Part shown: positions 46,605 to 59,548 of the stretch, piece by piece
How positions within the stretch are numbered: the stretch's first letter is position 1
Layout: every line of letters starts with the position of its first letter
Source: Chloranthus sessilifolius
Taxonomy: Eukaryota; Streptophyta; Magnoliopsida; Chloranthales; Chloranthaceae
NCBI GenBank assembly: GCA_021018995.1
Contig: CM037590.1
Span: forward strand, 86,336,097 to 86,400,096
Direction: 5' to 3'
Length of the DNA: 64,000 bases
Translations under genes and position numbers: made by a program
Notes under the pieces: model-generated
Databases searched by the model: none
What the model was told of the DNA's origin: nothing
What the model saw: the letters and a program-made list of their open reading frames with translations, nothing else

Positions 46605-48038
46605 CCTCCTCTCTGATTTGTCAAAAAATAAAGTATAGGGATGGCTGCATAGGTATAAATACGACACTAATTTTTGTGGTTTGGAAACAAGGAAGCTAGG
46701 AAATTCTTAGCCTCCCTTAGCTCAAATTATGTTTAGTTTTTAGGTGTTCTTTTCCCTCTTTTTTCCCCTCTTTTCCCTCCCTAATCCAGCTTGTTGGATT
46801 AGTTCTTGGTATTAGCTAAGATTATTCTAATTTGTAAATGTGTGATGTAATTACATTGTGAGGAGTTCAGAATTTCAGAGACAGCTGCCACGAGGGCAAT
46901 CATTGTAAGTTTTGTTAATTCAATGAGAAGTTGTTGTGAATGTTCAGTTAGATCTATAAATTTTCTATTCAAATGCTTTAGATGGTTAAAGATCTGATGC
47001 ACCTATGGATGCCTATGCTTGTAGCTTTGCATCCATAGTTGTAGCAATAATGTTCTTGTTCTGATTTTAACCTTTTGGCTGACACACATGTACGGGATAT
47101 GCTGTGAGCATTTGAATGGACAACAAATAACCCTAGGACTGGTTCAGATCTAAAGGGCAGATTAGATTCTTTCTCCAAGCACATGTGCTTGTAGCCAAGT
47201 GATGGATTTCTGCAGATCTAATTCCTGCTCTATTGTAACTGCCCTCTTTTCAACATTTTGATCTGGAGTCTGGCTGAGATTGCAGACTTGAGAGCTATGC
47301 CATTGCAGCTGTTTGAAGCAAAGACCAACGGACTTTAATGCCTCAGTTGAGCTATGATTTTCTTGTGATTTTTACTAGAATTTTACGTATCTGCTACTCC
47401 TATGGATACTTGTGCTTGTAGCCTGGCATCCATAGTGCCTGCAATAGTTTTCTGGTTTCAATTCTAAGCCTATGATTAGATGAGATCCCTGAGAGAATCT
47501 GTGACAATTTAAGTGGACAGATTATACCCCTAAGATCAATTCAAGTCTCTGGTTGAGAATTGAATTTTTCTCCCTTGCACTTGTGCTTGTAGCAAGTGAA
47601 AGCCAGCTACAGATCCATTGTTCTAAATCTGATTTACCGTAAAAATAATCCACAGCTGTCTACTTCTCACCATTTTATATTTTATTTTATCTACCCATCA
47701 CCATTTTACTTTTGTTCATAGTTTAGATCTTGACTTAGTTATGACACTTGAATAACCACCTCTCTTTTCCCTATTTTCATAGAATAGGTTTAGAGATTGC
47801 CAGATCCGTAGTACATCTGAAGAGCTACTATATTTTTAGATCATCACTCCCTGTGGGACATACTCTTACTTACTTTTAAAATTTGCTACAACAACCCTGT
47901 ATTTTGCAGGACTGAGTTTCAAATGTTGTTTGTGTGTTGATTTCATCCCATTTCACTTCTCCTTTTTAATTTATTTTGGTGCCATTGATTTTTTCCATCA
48001 CACCGTTAATAAATATATTAGCACAACATTTTCACACA
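46605..48038 (+). repeat. LTR A of the tandem array, second part
   Basis: 46605-46609 is the second CCTCC target duplication, after which LTR A resumes. It ends CACACA just before the primer site. With 22499-23679 it makes an LTR of about 2.6 kb. Confidence 0.9.
46654..46661 (+). promoter_or_regulatory. TATA box of LTR A
   Basis: TATAAATA, at the same LTR position as in B (51805) and C (57123). Confidence 0.65.
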
Positions 48039-48044
48039 AGTTTT

Positions 48045-48062
48045 TGGCGCCACTACCAGGGA
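48045..48062 (+). other. Primer binding site of internal 1
   Basis: TGGCGCCACTACCAGGGA, six bases after LTR A; Athila-like form. Confidence 0.7.
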
Positions 48063-48401
48063 GTTTTGATCTAGTTAGTAGATCAAAGTTTTTCTTATTT
48101 AGATCTAAATTTTTTTCTGTAGTTTACAAGTAGATATGTATATTGCATTTCAAGTGTTTGAAGAAAATACTGCTGCATCATTTGAGTTTGTGCAGATTTG
48201 AAGCAGTAGCAATAAGAGGTGCAAATGGATTGCCGCTAGAGCAGATCTGCTTGAGTTTGCATTTCCTTCTCCTTTGTTTTCGTTCTTATTTCTTTTGTAA
48301 TTCTTTAAATCCAGAAGTAGTACTTGCTGTCTTTTGTTTTTATTTTCTATTGTAATTACTTTTGTTTTTGTTTTTGTTTGCCAAAAATCTATACTGTGCG
48401 T

Positions 48402-48662
48402 ATGCTGGGAAGAAGATCCCTAAACCCCGAGATTGTCCCTTTAAATCTTGAAGTTGAGAGGCTTCTCAGACCTAGGCAACCCCCCTACACACCTAATATT
48501 CATTGTGAGTCATTTGTGATGGGTGAGCTACCTTGACCTTTGAGGGAATATTATGCACCAGGGGTATACTCATCCCCCTTTTGCATTCAATTCCCTGCAA
48601 TTGCAGGAAATTATGAGATCAAACCCTCAACCATCCAAATGTTGCCCTCTTTTCATGGGTGA
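48402..48662 (+). pseudogene. gag: Truncated gag start, copy 1
   Basis: Begins MLGRRSLNPE, aligns with the start of the element X gag and with copies 2 and 3. It has a TGA at 48534-48536 where the others read on. The frame then continues to the TGA at 48660-48662 after MLPSFHG. Only the first about 86 of some 490 gag codons remain, with no nucleocapsid or pol. Confidence 0.7.
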
Positions 48663-49084
48663 ATCTTCTTCTACTCCTGAAGAAGTTGGTAGACAACCAG
48701 GTGGTTTTTGAATGAAAAAGAAGTGCAGAAGGTCAAGAAAGAAGGGTACCTTACAGCAGATTCAGATTTAAGCATGTTATTTTTTGTGTTTGTTTTCAAT
48801 TTTATATGTTTTCTTTCTTAGAATATATGCGTTGACTATTTTTCTTGATTTTTGTGTGCTTGTATACTATTTTTGACCTTTTTTTCCTATTTTTGTGTCT
48901 GATTTTCTATTTTTGTTGGAATGTGCTTTTCTTTCTTCCATTTGTATAGCGTTCTTTCTATTTTTCTGTCAATAAATTCAGTTTTGAGTTTCTTTCCTTT
49001 CAATATATAGTTCATTCTTTACTGCTGCAAACCCTAGTGCCTCTTGCTACTCATTGTGTATACATTGAGGACAATGTTTATCCT

Positions 49085-49098
49085 AGGTTTGGGGGTAT
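49085..49098 (+). other. Internal polypurine-like tract, copy A
   Basis: AGGTTTGGGGGTAT after a GAGGACAATGTTTA word, 1.6 kb upstream of LTR B. Confidence 0.45.
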
Positions 49099-50704
49099 GA
49101 CAGGGTGTGCCAATAGAATAGTTAATGCTAGTGGAGCAGTGTTGGATTAAAAATTTTCAAATAAAGTGAATTTCCACCTGATTTTTGCAAAAAGAGAAAA
49201 TTAAAAAAAATTTAAAACTAAAATCTATTATAAATCTAACATTCTCATGGAGAAAATGTTAAGAAATTATCCACAATTAGTGCCTAGTGAACTAGAAAAG
49301 AGAGAAAATTGTGAGGATATACCCCAGGAATTTAATAGAAGACCATACCCAGTGAGATTTGGGCCTATAAAAAAATTTATTGAAGAGTATTTTTGACAAT
49401 TTTTCTGCTCTAAGGACTAATTGAACCTACTCTTTTTCACTAAAAGTTGTGCACTCTAAGTTAAAATAGCTTGACAGTACTCATGATACTAAAGACATGA
49501 TGTAAGGCCTTCATTTGGACAGTTTGAGCCTACAAAATACTTACCCTTTAAACCGCCCTTTGCACACACAATTTGAGCCTTTAAAAATCCATCTTTCTTT
49601 GATAAATAACCAGAAAATTTGAGACCAAACCACAAGACCTGATTCAAACTTGACCCCATTCTAAGATCTTAGAAGGTAAAGGAGAAGAAGCTAAAGAAGG
49701 TGGAGCTGATTTAACATTTAGTGGAAGAAGAAGAAAGGACATTTGATGACAGTTGTGTGTCAGTTGTATAGCTATGGCATTCTAGTACATATAAAAAAAT
49801 AATATAAAAACAGAATAACCAAACAAAAAGAGAAAGAGAAGTCAAAGAAGTACTTCATTGATAAATTTGAAAAGAAGAGAAGAAGCTGGCCACTTTGGCT
49901 CTGAAAATTTAAAAAGAAGATGGAGTTGTGCTGAAATGAAGAAGGTGAAGTCATGAATCAACTCCTTTCCTTGCTGATTTCTCAATTTTTAATCCTTTAT
50001 TCCCCTTTATTCTTTAAAAACCTCAACCATAAGCCACATTACAGCCCTAAAAAAGCACCCTATTGATCTAAAATGGATTGAGCTATCATGTGGAGATGAG
50101 GAGCTGTATAATCTATGGTGAAAAGAGCCAAAGGATTTCAAAACTTAGTAGCACTGCCTATGCTTATGCTTGCAGTCCTATTTGAGGGTTGTAACTGCTC
50201 TTGAACTGGAGGGATATGATACACCTTCTATTTTTATTTTGAGTGACAGCCCTGGTGAGACTTGGGTCTGAAATTGAGTTTGTTGGGGGCATTATCCAAA
50301 CAGAATTCTCAAATTAATGGTGTGTTGTGTATTAATTTCCACACATAGCATCCTCGATATGAGTAGATTGGTTGTGGAGGAAGTTAAACCTAATTTCAGT
50401 GTTAAAATTCTGTTTTACTGTTGTGACCCCTCTAAAAAATTGAAAGAATAAGGTGTGGAATGAGTTTTATTTGGTTGAACTCTGTTTTGACATGTTGTAC
50501 TGACATTAACTATTTTATAGGGAAGTTTGTGGTTACCTTCAATGAAAACCCTCAGGAGACTTCACTCCTCCACTAGGGATCACCTAGGGGTTTAAAAGGC
50601 TTGGTGCATATGCTAAATGTGTCCGTGCTCCCTACGAAAGTGGCATTTAAGTATTGTAGAATAATTGTTTAATTTTCACTTTGCTTAAGGACTAAAAAAG
50701 AATA

Positions 50705-50716
50705 GGTTTAGGGGTG
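50705..50716 (+). other. Polypurine tract before LTR B
   Basis: GGTTTAGGGGTG immediately precedes the TGTTAGTCAC start of LTR B. Confidence 0.65.
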
Positions 50717-53196
50717 TGTTAGTCACTGGTTTTTGCCACTTTCTACCCCTTAAACCTAGCTTTTGCTAGGGCTTAGAGTGATTGATAACTGCTTTTAAAT
50801 ATTGTTTTGCAGCTAGGAATAAATTGCATTCATAGTGCAAAAATCCATGAATAAGTGCCAAGAAGAGGAGATTAGAATCATCCAATAGAGTTGAGACAAG
50901 TGGGGCCTACATACTAGCACATTGGAACATAACAGGAGCACATTCTGTTGTGTGCCTACATACTAGCACATTAAAGAAGAGCAATATAAGCAGCACACTA
51001 GAACAACCATGTGCAGCTGCACACATAAACAACTTTTAAACTAAATTACAGTTGCAGATGTGTGGAGTTGAACAGCTTCAACAATGTGGACTTGAGGTTC
51101 AACAATATATGGAAGTGCTACACCTCTCAACCTGTCAAATGCTAGAGAGCAAAGTCAAACCTATCGAGTGTTGAAGCTAAAACTGGGTACTTGTCGATTA
51201 GAAATGAAGCATAAGTGTGCACTGTTCTAGTAGTGTTGAAGCTGAAACCCAACCTATCAAGTGCTTCAATGTGAAGCTGAGAACCTATCGATTGGTGCTG
51301 AACACGACCTGTCGAGCAATACTCCTCCAAGCATTCAACCTATAGAATGGTGCTGAAGCCCATTCAACCAACCTATTGAACAGAACACTATTGAAGCTGA
51401 TGTTTTGAAGACCTGCTTCAGTACCTGTCGAGTAGTGGTATTCAACTAGTCAAATGGTTGGTTGAAGCTCTCTTCATCTTCTTAAAGTGATTTAGAATTC
51501 TTCAATGTGCTCCAGCTCAGGTCCCATTGGGTTCTAACTGATTTTAGACATTATTAATGGACATTTTAGGGGCAACTTTGGGATTTTCAACAAGGCACAT
51601 TGGACAGCAGTCCACATGAGAAATATTTCATAACTAAATGGAATATTCTTGGGCTGAAATCAAGCAATTGCAGTTGAGCATAATTGTAAATATTCTTCTT
51701 TCACCTGATTACCCAAAACACTAATCACATGGATTAGAATATGCTGAAATAAAATCCACCTCTCTAATTGGTCAAAAAATAAAGCACAGGGAAGGCTGCA
51801 TAAGTATAAATACCAAAATAATTTTTGTGGTTTGGCAAGATGGAAGCTAGGAAATTCTCAACCTCCCTTGGCTCAAAATCTGTTTAGTTTTTGGTGTTCT
51901 TTTCCCTATTTTTTCCCCACTTTTCTCTCCCTCATCCAGCTTGTTGGATTAGTTTTTGGTAGCAGCTGAGATTATTCTAATTTGTAAATGTGTGTTGTAA
52001 TTACATTGTGAGGAGTTTAGACTTTTAGAGACTGCTGCATCAAGGGCAATCATTGTACGTTTTGTTAATTCAATGAGACGCTGTTGTGAATGTTTACTTA
52101 GATCTGTAAATTTTCTATTCAAATGTTGTAGATGTTTATAGATCTGATGAACCTATGGTTGCCTATGCTTGTAGCTTTGCATCCATAGTGGCAACAGTAA
52201 TGTTCTGGTTCTGATTTTAACCGTTTGGCTGACACACATCTATGGGATATGCTGTGACCATTTGAATGGACAACATATAACCCTAGGACTGGTTCAGATC
52301 TGAAGGTTAGATTAGATTCTTTCTCCAAGCACATGTGCTTGTAGCCAAGTGATGGATTTCTGTAAAAATTCTAATTGCTGCTCTGTTGTAACTGCCCTCT
52401 TTTCAGCATTTTGATCTGGAGTCTAACAAAGATTGCAGACTTGAGAGCTATGCCATTGCAGCTGTTTGAAGCAAAGACCAACGAACTTTAATGCCTTAGT
52501 TGAGCTATGATTTTCTTGTGATTTTCACTAGAATTTTACAAATCTACTGCTCCTACGGATACTTGTGCTTGTAGCCTGGCATCCATAGTGCCTGCAATAG
52601 TTTTCTTGTTTCAATTCTAAGCCTATGATTAGATGAGATCCCTGGGATAATCTGTGACTATTTAAGTGGACAGACTATACCCCTAAGATCAATTCAAGTC
52701 TCTTGTTTAGAATTGAATTTTCCTCCCTTGCACTTGTGCTTGTATCCAAGTGAAGGCCAGCTGCAGATCCATTGTTCTATATTCGATTTACAGTAAAAAT
52801 AATCCACAACTGTCTACTTCTCACCATTTTATATTTTATTTTAACAACCCATCATCATTTTACTTTTGTTTCAAGTTTAGATCTAGATTTAGTTGTGACA
52901 CCTGAAAAACCACCTCTCTTTTCCTTGTTTTCATAGAATAGGTTTAGAGATTGCTAGAGCTGTAGTGGATCTGGAGAGCTACTAGATTTTTAGATCATCA
53001 CTCCCTCTGGGACAAACTCTTATTTCCTTTTAAAACTTGTTACAACAGCCCTATATCTTGCAGGACTGACTTTGGAATGTTGTTTGTGAGTTGATTTCAT
53101 CCCATTTCACTTCCCCTTTTTAATTTGTTTTGCTGCCATTGATTTTTGCCATCACAACTTTTAATAAATATATCAGCACAGCATTTTAACACAACA
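50717..53196 (+). repeat. LTR B of the tandem array, 2480 bp
   Basis: Starts TGTTAGTCACTGG and ends AACACAACA before a primer site. It is shorter than A and C because about 130 bp is missing after 50907. 50918-51156 is identical to 56198-56436 of LTR C. Confidence 0.92.
51805..51812 (+). promoter_or_regulatory. TATA box of LTR B
   Basis: TATAAATA, conserved with A and C. Confidence 0.65.
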
Positions 53197-53564
53197 AGTT
53201 TTTGGTGCCGCTGCCGAGGAGTTTTGACCTAGTTAGTAGATCTGAGTTTTTCTTATTTAGATCTGAAATTTTTTCTGTTGTTTACAAGTAGATATGTATA
53301 TTGCATTTCAAGTGTTTGAATAAAATACTGCTGTAACATTTGACTTTGTGTAGATCTGAAGTAGTAGCAATAAGAGGAGCAAATGGATTGCCGCTAGAGC
53401 AGATCTACTTGAGTTTGCATTTCCTTCTCTTTTGTTTTCGTTCTCATTTTTTTTGTAATTCTTTAAATCGAGCAGTAGTACTTGCTACTGTGTTTTATTT
53501 TTATTTTCTGTTGTAATTACTTTTATTTTGTTTCTGTTTGCCACAAATCTGTTCTGCTGTGTGT

Positions 53565-53825
53565 ATGCTAGGTAGAAGATCCCTCAACCCTGAGATTATC
53601 CCTTTAGATCTTGAAGTTGAGAGGCTTCTCAGACCTAGGCAACCCCCACACGCACCTAATATTCATTGTGTGCCATTTGTGATGGGTGAGCTACCCAAAC
53701 CTTTGAGGGAATATTATACACCAGGGGTATACTCATCCCCCTTTTGCATTCAATTCCCTACAGTTACAGGAAATTATGAGATCAAATCCTCAACCATCCA
53801 AATGCAGCCCTCATTTCATGGGTGA
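53565..53825 (+). CDS. gag: Truncated gag start, copy 2 (open, 86 aa)
   Basis: MLGRRSLNPE to a QPSFHG end and TGA at 53823-53825, with no internal stop. It corresponds to the N-terminal gag segment before the main domain. It could make a small peptide if transcribed, but no function is known. The equivalent in element X runs on into the complete gag, so this is a deletion derivative. Confidence 0.55.
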   Translation: MLGRRSLNPEIIPLDLEVERLLRPRQPPHAPNIHCVPFVMGELPKPLREYYTPGVYSSPFCIQFPTVTGNYEIKSSTIQMQPSFHG

Positions 53826-54293
53826 ATCTTCTTCTACTCCTGAAGAAAATAGTAGACAGCCAGGTGGTTTTTGGACCAAAAAGAAGTGGAGAAGGTCAAG
53901 ACTGTAGTGTAAGTTACTGCAGATTCAAATTTAAGGATGTTGTTTGTTTGTTTCTTATTTTATTTTTTTGTGTTTTCTTTCTTAGAATATATGTGTTGAA
54001 AATTTTTTTTTTACTACTTTTTTTTATTTTTGTATGTTTGTATACCGTTTCTCTTGATTTTTGTAGGTTTGTATATTGATTTTTACTTTGTTTTCGTATT
54101 TTTGTGTCTGATTTTCTGTTTATGTAGGAATGTGCTTTTGTTTCTTCCATTTGTATAGCATTCTTTCTATTTTTCTATCAATAAAGTCAGTTTTGAGTTT
54201 CTTTCTTTTCTGCATATAGTTCATTCTTTACTGCTGCAAACCCTGCTGCCTCTCGCTACTCACTGTGTAAACATTGAGGACAATATTTATCTT

Positions 54294-54307
54294 AGGTTTG
54301 GGGGTAT
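54294..54307 (+). other. Internal polypurine-like tract, copy B
   Basis: AGGTTTGGGGGTAT, 1.6 kb upstream of LTR C, at the same place as in copies A and C. Confidence 0.45.
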
Positions 54308-55897
54308 GGCAGGGTGTGCCAATAGAATAGTTAATGCTAATGCAGCAGTGTTGGTTTAAAAATTTTCAAATAAATTGAATTTCCACTTGATTTTTCCAAA
54401 AAGAGGAAATTAAAAAAAATTTAAAACTGAAATCTGTTGTAAATCTAACATTCTCATGAAGCAAATGTCAATAAATTATCCACAATTGGTGCCTAGTGAA
54501 CCAGAAAAGAGAGAAAATTGTGAGGATATACCCCAGGATTTTAATAGAAGACCATACCCAGTGAGATTTGGGCCTGTAAAAAAAATTTTGAAGAGTGTTT
54601 TTGGACTAATTGAACCTACTCTTTTTCAGTAGAAGTTGTACACTCCAAGTTAAAATAGCTTGACAGTACTCATGACACTAAAAACATGATTTAAGGCCTT
54701 CATTTAGATAGTTTGAGGCTAAAAAATCCTTACCCTTTGGACTGCCCTTTGCACACACAATTTGACCCTTTGAAAATCAATCTCTCTTTGACAAAAAACC
54801 AGAAAATTTGAGCCCAAACCTCAAAGACTTTATTCAAACTTGACCCCATTCTGAGATCTCAAAAGGTAAAGGAGAAGAAGATAAAGAAGCTGGAGCTGAT
54901 TTAAATTTGGTGGAAGAAGAAGAAAGGACATTTGATGACAGCTGTGTCAGATGTATAGTTGTGGCATTCCAATACATATAAAAATATATATAAAAAAAAA
55001 AAACCAAACAAAAAGAGAAAGAGAAGTTAAAGAAGTACTTCATTGGTAAATTTGAAAAGAAGAGAAGAAGTTGGCCACTTTGACCCCAAAAATTTAAAAA
55101 GAAGATGGAGTTGTGCTGAAATGAAGGTGAAGTCTTGAATCACCCACTCTCCTTGCTGATTTCTCAATTTTGAATCCTTTATTCGCCTTTATTCTTTTAA
55201 AACCCCAACCATAAGCCACATTACAACCCTAAAAAAAGACCCTATTGATCTGAAATGGATTGAGTTGTTATGTGGAGATGAGGAGCTATATAATCTATGG
55301 TGAAAAGAGTTAGAGGATTTCAGAACTTAGTAGCACTGCCTATGCTCATCTTGCAGTCCTATTTGAGGGTTGTAACTGTTCTTGATTTGGAGTGAAATGA
55401 TACACCTTCCATTTTTATTTTGAGTGATAGGCCTGGTGAGACTTGGGTCTGAAATTGAGTTTGTTGGGGGCATTATCCAAACAGAATTCTCAAATTAATG
55501 GTGAGCTATGCACTAATTTCCACACACAACATCCTTGATATGAGGTAATTGGTTGTGGAGGAAGTTAAACCTAATTTCAGTTTTAAAATGTTGTTTTACT
55601 GTTGGAACTCCTCTAAAAAATTGAAAGAATAAAGTGTTGAATGAGTTTTATTTGATTGAACTCTGTTTTGACATGTTGCACTGACAATAACTATTTTATT
55701 GAGAAGTTTGTGGGTACCTTCACTGAAAACCCTCAGGAGACTTCACTCCTCCACTAGGGATCACCTAGGGGTTTAAAAGGTTTGGTGCAAATGCTATATG
55801 CATCTGTTCTCCCTATGAAAGTCACATTTAAGTATTGTGGAATAATGGTTTAATTTTCACTTTGCTCGAGGACTAGCAAAGATTAGGTTTGGGGGTG

Positions 55898-58508
55898 TGT
55901 TAGTCACTAGTTTTTGCCCCTTTCTACCCCTTAAACCTAGCTTTTGCTAGGGCTTAGAGTGATTAATAACTGCTTTTAAGTTTAGTTTTGCAGTTAGGAA
56001 TAAATTTCATTCAATGTACAGAAATCCATGAATATGTGCCAAGAAGAGGAGATTAGAATCATCTAATAGAGTTGAGACAAGTAGGGCCCATGGCCTGAAA
56101 GATAGCTTCTGTTGTTGGAATAAATGGCAGAACAAAGAAGTTCAAGCCTCAGCGCCTTCAACTCCAAACTGTCAAAGTAACCATCTTCAGCTCTGCGCAC
56201 ATTGGAACATAACAGGAGCACATTCTGTTGTGTGCCTACATACTAGCACATTAAAGAAGAGCAATATAAGCAGCACACTAGAACAACCATGTGCAGCTGC
56301 ACACATAAACAACTTTTAAACTAAATTACAGTTGCAGATGTGTGGAGTTGAACAGCTTCAACAATGTGGACTTGAGGTTCAACAATATATGGAAGTGCTA
56401 CACCTCTCAACCTGTCAAATGCTAGAGAGCAAAGTCCATCCTATTGAGTGTTGAAGCTGAAACTAGGTAGCTGTCGATTAGTGTTAAAGCAGAAGTGTGC
56501 ACTGTTTGAGCAGTGCTAAAGCTGAAAGCCAACCTATCGAGTGCTTCAATGCTGAAGATAAGAACCTATCGATTGGTGTTGAAGATGAATTGAACTAGTC
56601 GAGCATTGTTGAAGCCAACCTGGGAACCTGTCGAGCAGTACTCCTCCAAGCATTCAACCTATCGAATGGTGCTGAAGCCCATTCAGCCAACCTATCGAAC
56701 AGAACACTGTTGAAGCTGCTGTTTTCAAGACCTGCTTCAATACCTGTCGAATAGTGGTCTTCAACTGGTCGAATGGATGGCTGAAGCTCTCTTCATCTTC
56801 TCAAAGTGAATCAGAATTCTTCAACGTGCTCCAGCTTTGGTCCCATTGGGTTCGAACTGATTTTAGACATTATTAATGGGCATTTGAGGGGCAGCTTTGG
56901 GATTTTCAACAAGGCACATAGAACAGCAGACCACATGAGAATATTTCATAACTAAATGGAATATTATTGGGCTGAAATCAAGCAATTGCAGTTGAGCATA
57001 ATTGTAAAAAATCTTCTTTCACCTGATTGGCCAAAACACTAATCACATGGATTAGAATATGCTGAAATAAAATCCTCCTCTCTGATTGGTCAAAAAATAA
57101 AGCAAAGGGATGGCTGCATATGTATAAATACCAAAGTGATTTTTATGGTTTGGCAACAAGGATGCTAGGAAATTATTAGCCTCCCTTAGCTCAAATTAGG
57201 TTTAGTTTTAGGTGTACTTTTCCCTCTTTTTTCCCCTCTTTTCTCTCCCTAATCCAGCTTGTTGGATTAGTTCTTGGTAGCAACTGAGATTATTCTAATT
57301 TGTAAATGTGTGCTGTAATTACATTGTGAGGAGTTCAGAATTTCAGAGACTGCTGCTTCGAGGGTAATCATTGTAAGTTTTATTAATTCAAAGAGAAGCT
57401 ACTGTGAATGTCCAGTTAAATCTATAAATTTTCTATTCAAATGCTTTAGATGTTTGTAGATCTGATGCACCTTTGGATGCCTATGCGTGTAGCTTTGCAT
57501 CCATAGTGGCAGCAGTAATGTTCTTGTTCTGATTTTAACCTTTTGGCTGGGACACATCTATGGGATATGTTGTGACCATTTGAATGGATAGCATATAACC
57601 CAAGGACAGGTTCAGGTCTGAAGGTTAGGCTAGATTCTTTCTCCCAGCACTTATGTCTGTAGCCAAGTGATGGATTTCAGCTGATCTAATTCCTGATCTG
57701 TTGTAACAACCCTCATTTCAGCATTTTATTCTAGAGTCTAGTAGAGATTGCAGACTTGAGAGCTATGCCATTGCAGCTGTTTGAAGCGATGACCAGCTGA
57801 CTTTAATGTCCCAGTTGAGCTATGATTTTCTTGTGATTTTCACTAGAATTTTACAGATTTGCTGCTCCTATGGATACTTGTGCTTGTAGCATGGCATCCA
57901 TAGTGCCTACAGTAGTTTTCTTGATTCAATTCTAGGCCTGTGATTAGATGAGATCCCTAGGATAATTTGTGACTAATTAAGTGGATAGATTATACCCCTA
58001 AGATCAATTCGAGTCTCTTGTTTAGAATTGAATTTTTCTCCCTTGCACTTGTGATTGTATCTAAGTGAAGGCTAGTTGTAGATCCATTATTCTAAGTCTG
58101 ATTTATAGTAAAAATAATCCACAATTGTCTACTTCTCACCATTTTATATTTTACTTTATCAACCCATCATCATTTTACTTATGTTTATAGTTTAGATCTA
58201 GATTTAGTTGTGACACCTGAAAAACCACCTCTCTTTTCCCTATTTTCATAGAATAGGTTTAGAGATTGCCATATCTGTAGCAGATCTAGAGAGCTACTAG
58301 ATTTTTAGATCATCACTCCCTGTGGGACAAACTCTTATTTACTTTTAAAACTTGCTACAACAGCCCTGTATCCTTCTAGAGTGAGTTTGGAACGTTGTTT
58401 GTGTGTTGATTTCATCTCATTTCACTTCCCCTTTTTAATTTGTTTTGCTGCCATTGATTTTTTCCATCACACCTTTTTGAAAATATATTAGCCCAACATT
58501 TTAACACA
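55898..58508 (+). repeat. LTR C of the tandem array, 2611 bp
   Basis: Starts TGTTAGTCACTAG, ends AACACA. TATA box TATAAATA at 57123-57130. CCTRTCGA array at about 56409-56770. Confidence 0.92.
57123..57130 (+). promoter_or_regulatory. TATA box of LTR C
   Basis: TATAAATA within TGTATAAATACC. Confidence 0.65.
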
Positions 58509-58874
58509 TGTTTTTGCACTGCTACCGGGGAGTTTTGATCTAGTTAGTAAATCTGAGTTTTTCTTATTTAGATCTGAAATTTTTTCTATAGTTAACAAGT
58601 AGATATGTATAGTACATTTCAAGTGTTTGAATAAAATACTGCTACAGCATTTGAGTTTGTGCAGATCTGAAGTAGTAGCAATAAGAGGAGCTAATGGATT
58701 GCCGCTGGAGCAGATATGCTTGAGTTTGCATTTTCTTCTCCTTTGTTTCCGTTCTCATTTTTTTTGTAATTCTTTAAAATGCAGCAGTAGTACTTGCTGT
58801 GTTTTGTTTTTATTTTCCATTATAATTACTTTTGTTTTTGTTTTTGTTTACCACAAATCTATTTTGCTGTGTGT

Positions 58875-59135
58875 ATGCTTGGTAGAAGATCCCTCAACCC
58901 CGAAATTTTCCCTTTTGATTTTGAAGTTGAGAGGCTTCTCAGACCTAGGCAACCCCTACACACACCTGATATTCATTGTGAGCCATTTGTGATGGGTGAG
59001 CTATCCAGACCTTTGAGGGAATATTATACACCAGGGGTATACCAATCCCCATTTTGCATTCAATTCCCTATAGTTGAAGGAAATTGTGAGATCAAATCCT
59101 CAACCATCCAAATGTTGTCCTCAATTCATTGGTGA
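58875..59135 (+). CDS. gag: Truncated gag start, copy 3 (open, 86 aa)
   Basis: MLGRRSLNPE to a SSIHW end, stop at 59133-59135. Same length and breakpoint as copy 2, no internal stop. As with copy 2, a product is possible but unsupported. Confidence 0.55.
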   Translation: MLGRRSLNPEIFPFDFEVERLLRPRQPLHTPDIHCEPFVMGELSRPLREYYTPGVYQSPFCIQFPIVEGNCEIKSSTIQMLSSIHW

Positions 59136-59548
59136 ATCTTCTTCTACTCCTGAAGAAGTTGGTAGACAGCCAGGTGGTTTTTGAACCAAAAAGAGGTGCA
59201 GAAGGTCAAGACAGATTTAAGCATGCTATTTTTTGTATTTGTTTCCTATTTATTTTTTGTGTTTTCTTTCTAAGAATATATGTGTTGACTATTTTTAGTT
59301 TACTATTTTTCTTGATTTTTGTATGCTTGTATACTATTTTTTGCATTGCTTTCCTGTTTTTGTGTCTGATTTTCTTTTTTTAAAGGAATGTGCTTTTGTT
59401 TCTTCCATTTGTATAGGATTCTTTCTATTTTTTTGCCAATAAATTAGTTGAGTTTCTTTCTTTTCTGCATATAGTTCATTCTTTACTGCTGCAAACCCTA
59501 CTGCCTCTCGCTACTCACTATGTAAACATTGAGGACAATATTTATCTT

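Larger units (their letters stand above)
48039..50716 (+). mobile_element. Internal region 1 of the tandem array (non-autonomous Athila-like)
   Basis: 2678 bp between LTR A and LTR B. Starts with a primer site at 48045-48062 (TGGCGCCACTACCAGGGA) and a T-rich leader. It then has a gag remnant (48402-48662) and an AT-rich noncoding tail, and ends at a polypurine tract (50705-50716, GGTTTAGGGGTG). No other coding domain is present. Internals 2 and 3 have the same make-up. Confidence 0.85.
53197..55897 (+). mobile_element. Internal region 2 of the tandem array
   Basis: 2701 bp, colinear with internal 1: primer site 53203-53220 (TGGTGCCGCTGCCGAGGA), gag remnant 53565-53825, internal polypurine-like tract 54294-54307, terminal tract 55886-55897 (GGTTTGGGGGTG). 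Otherwise AT-rich and noncoding. Confidence 0.85.
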
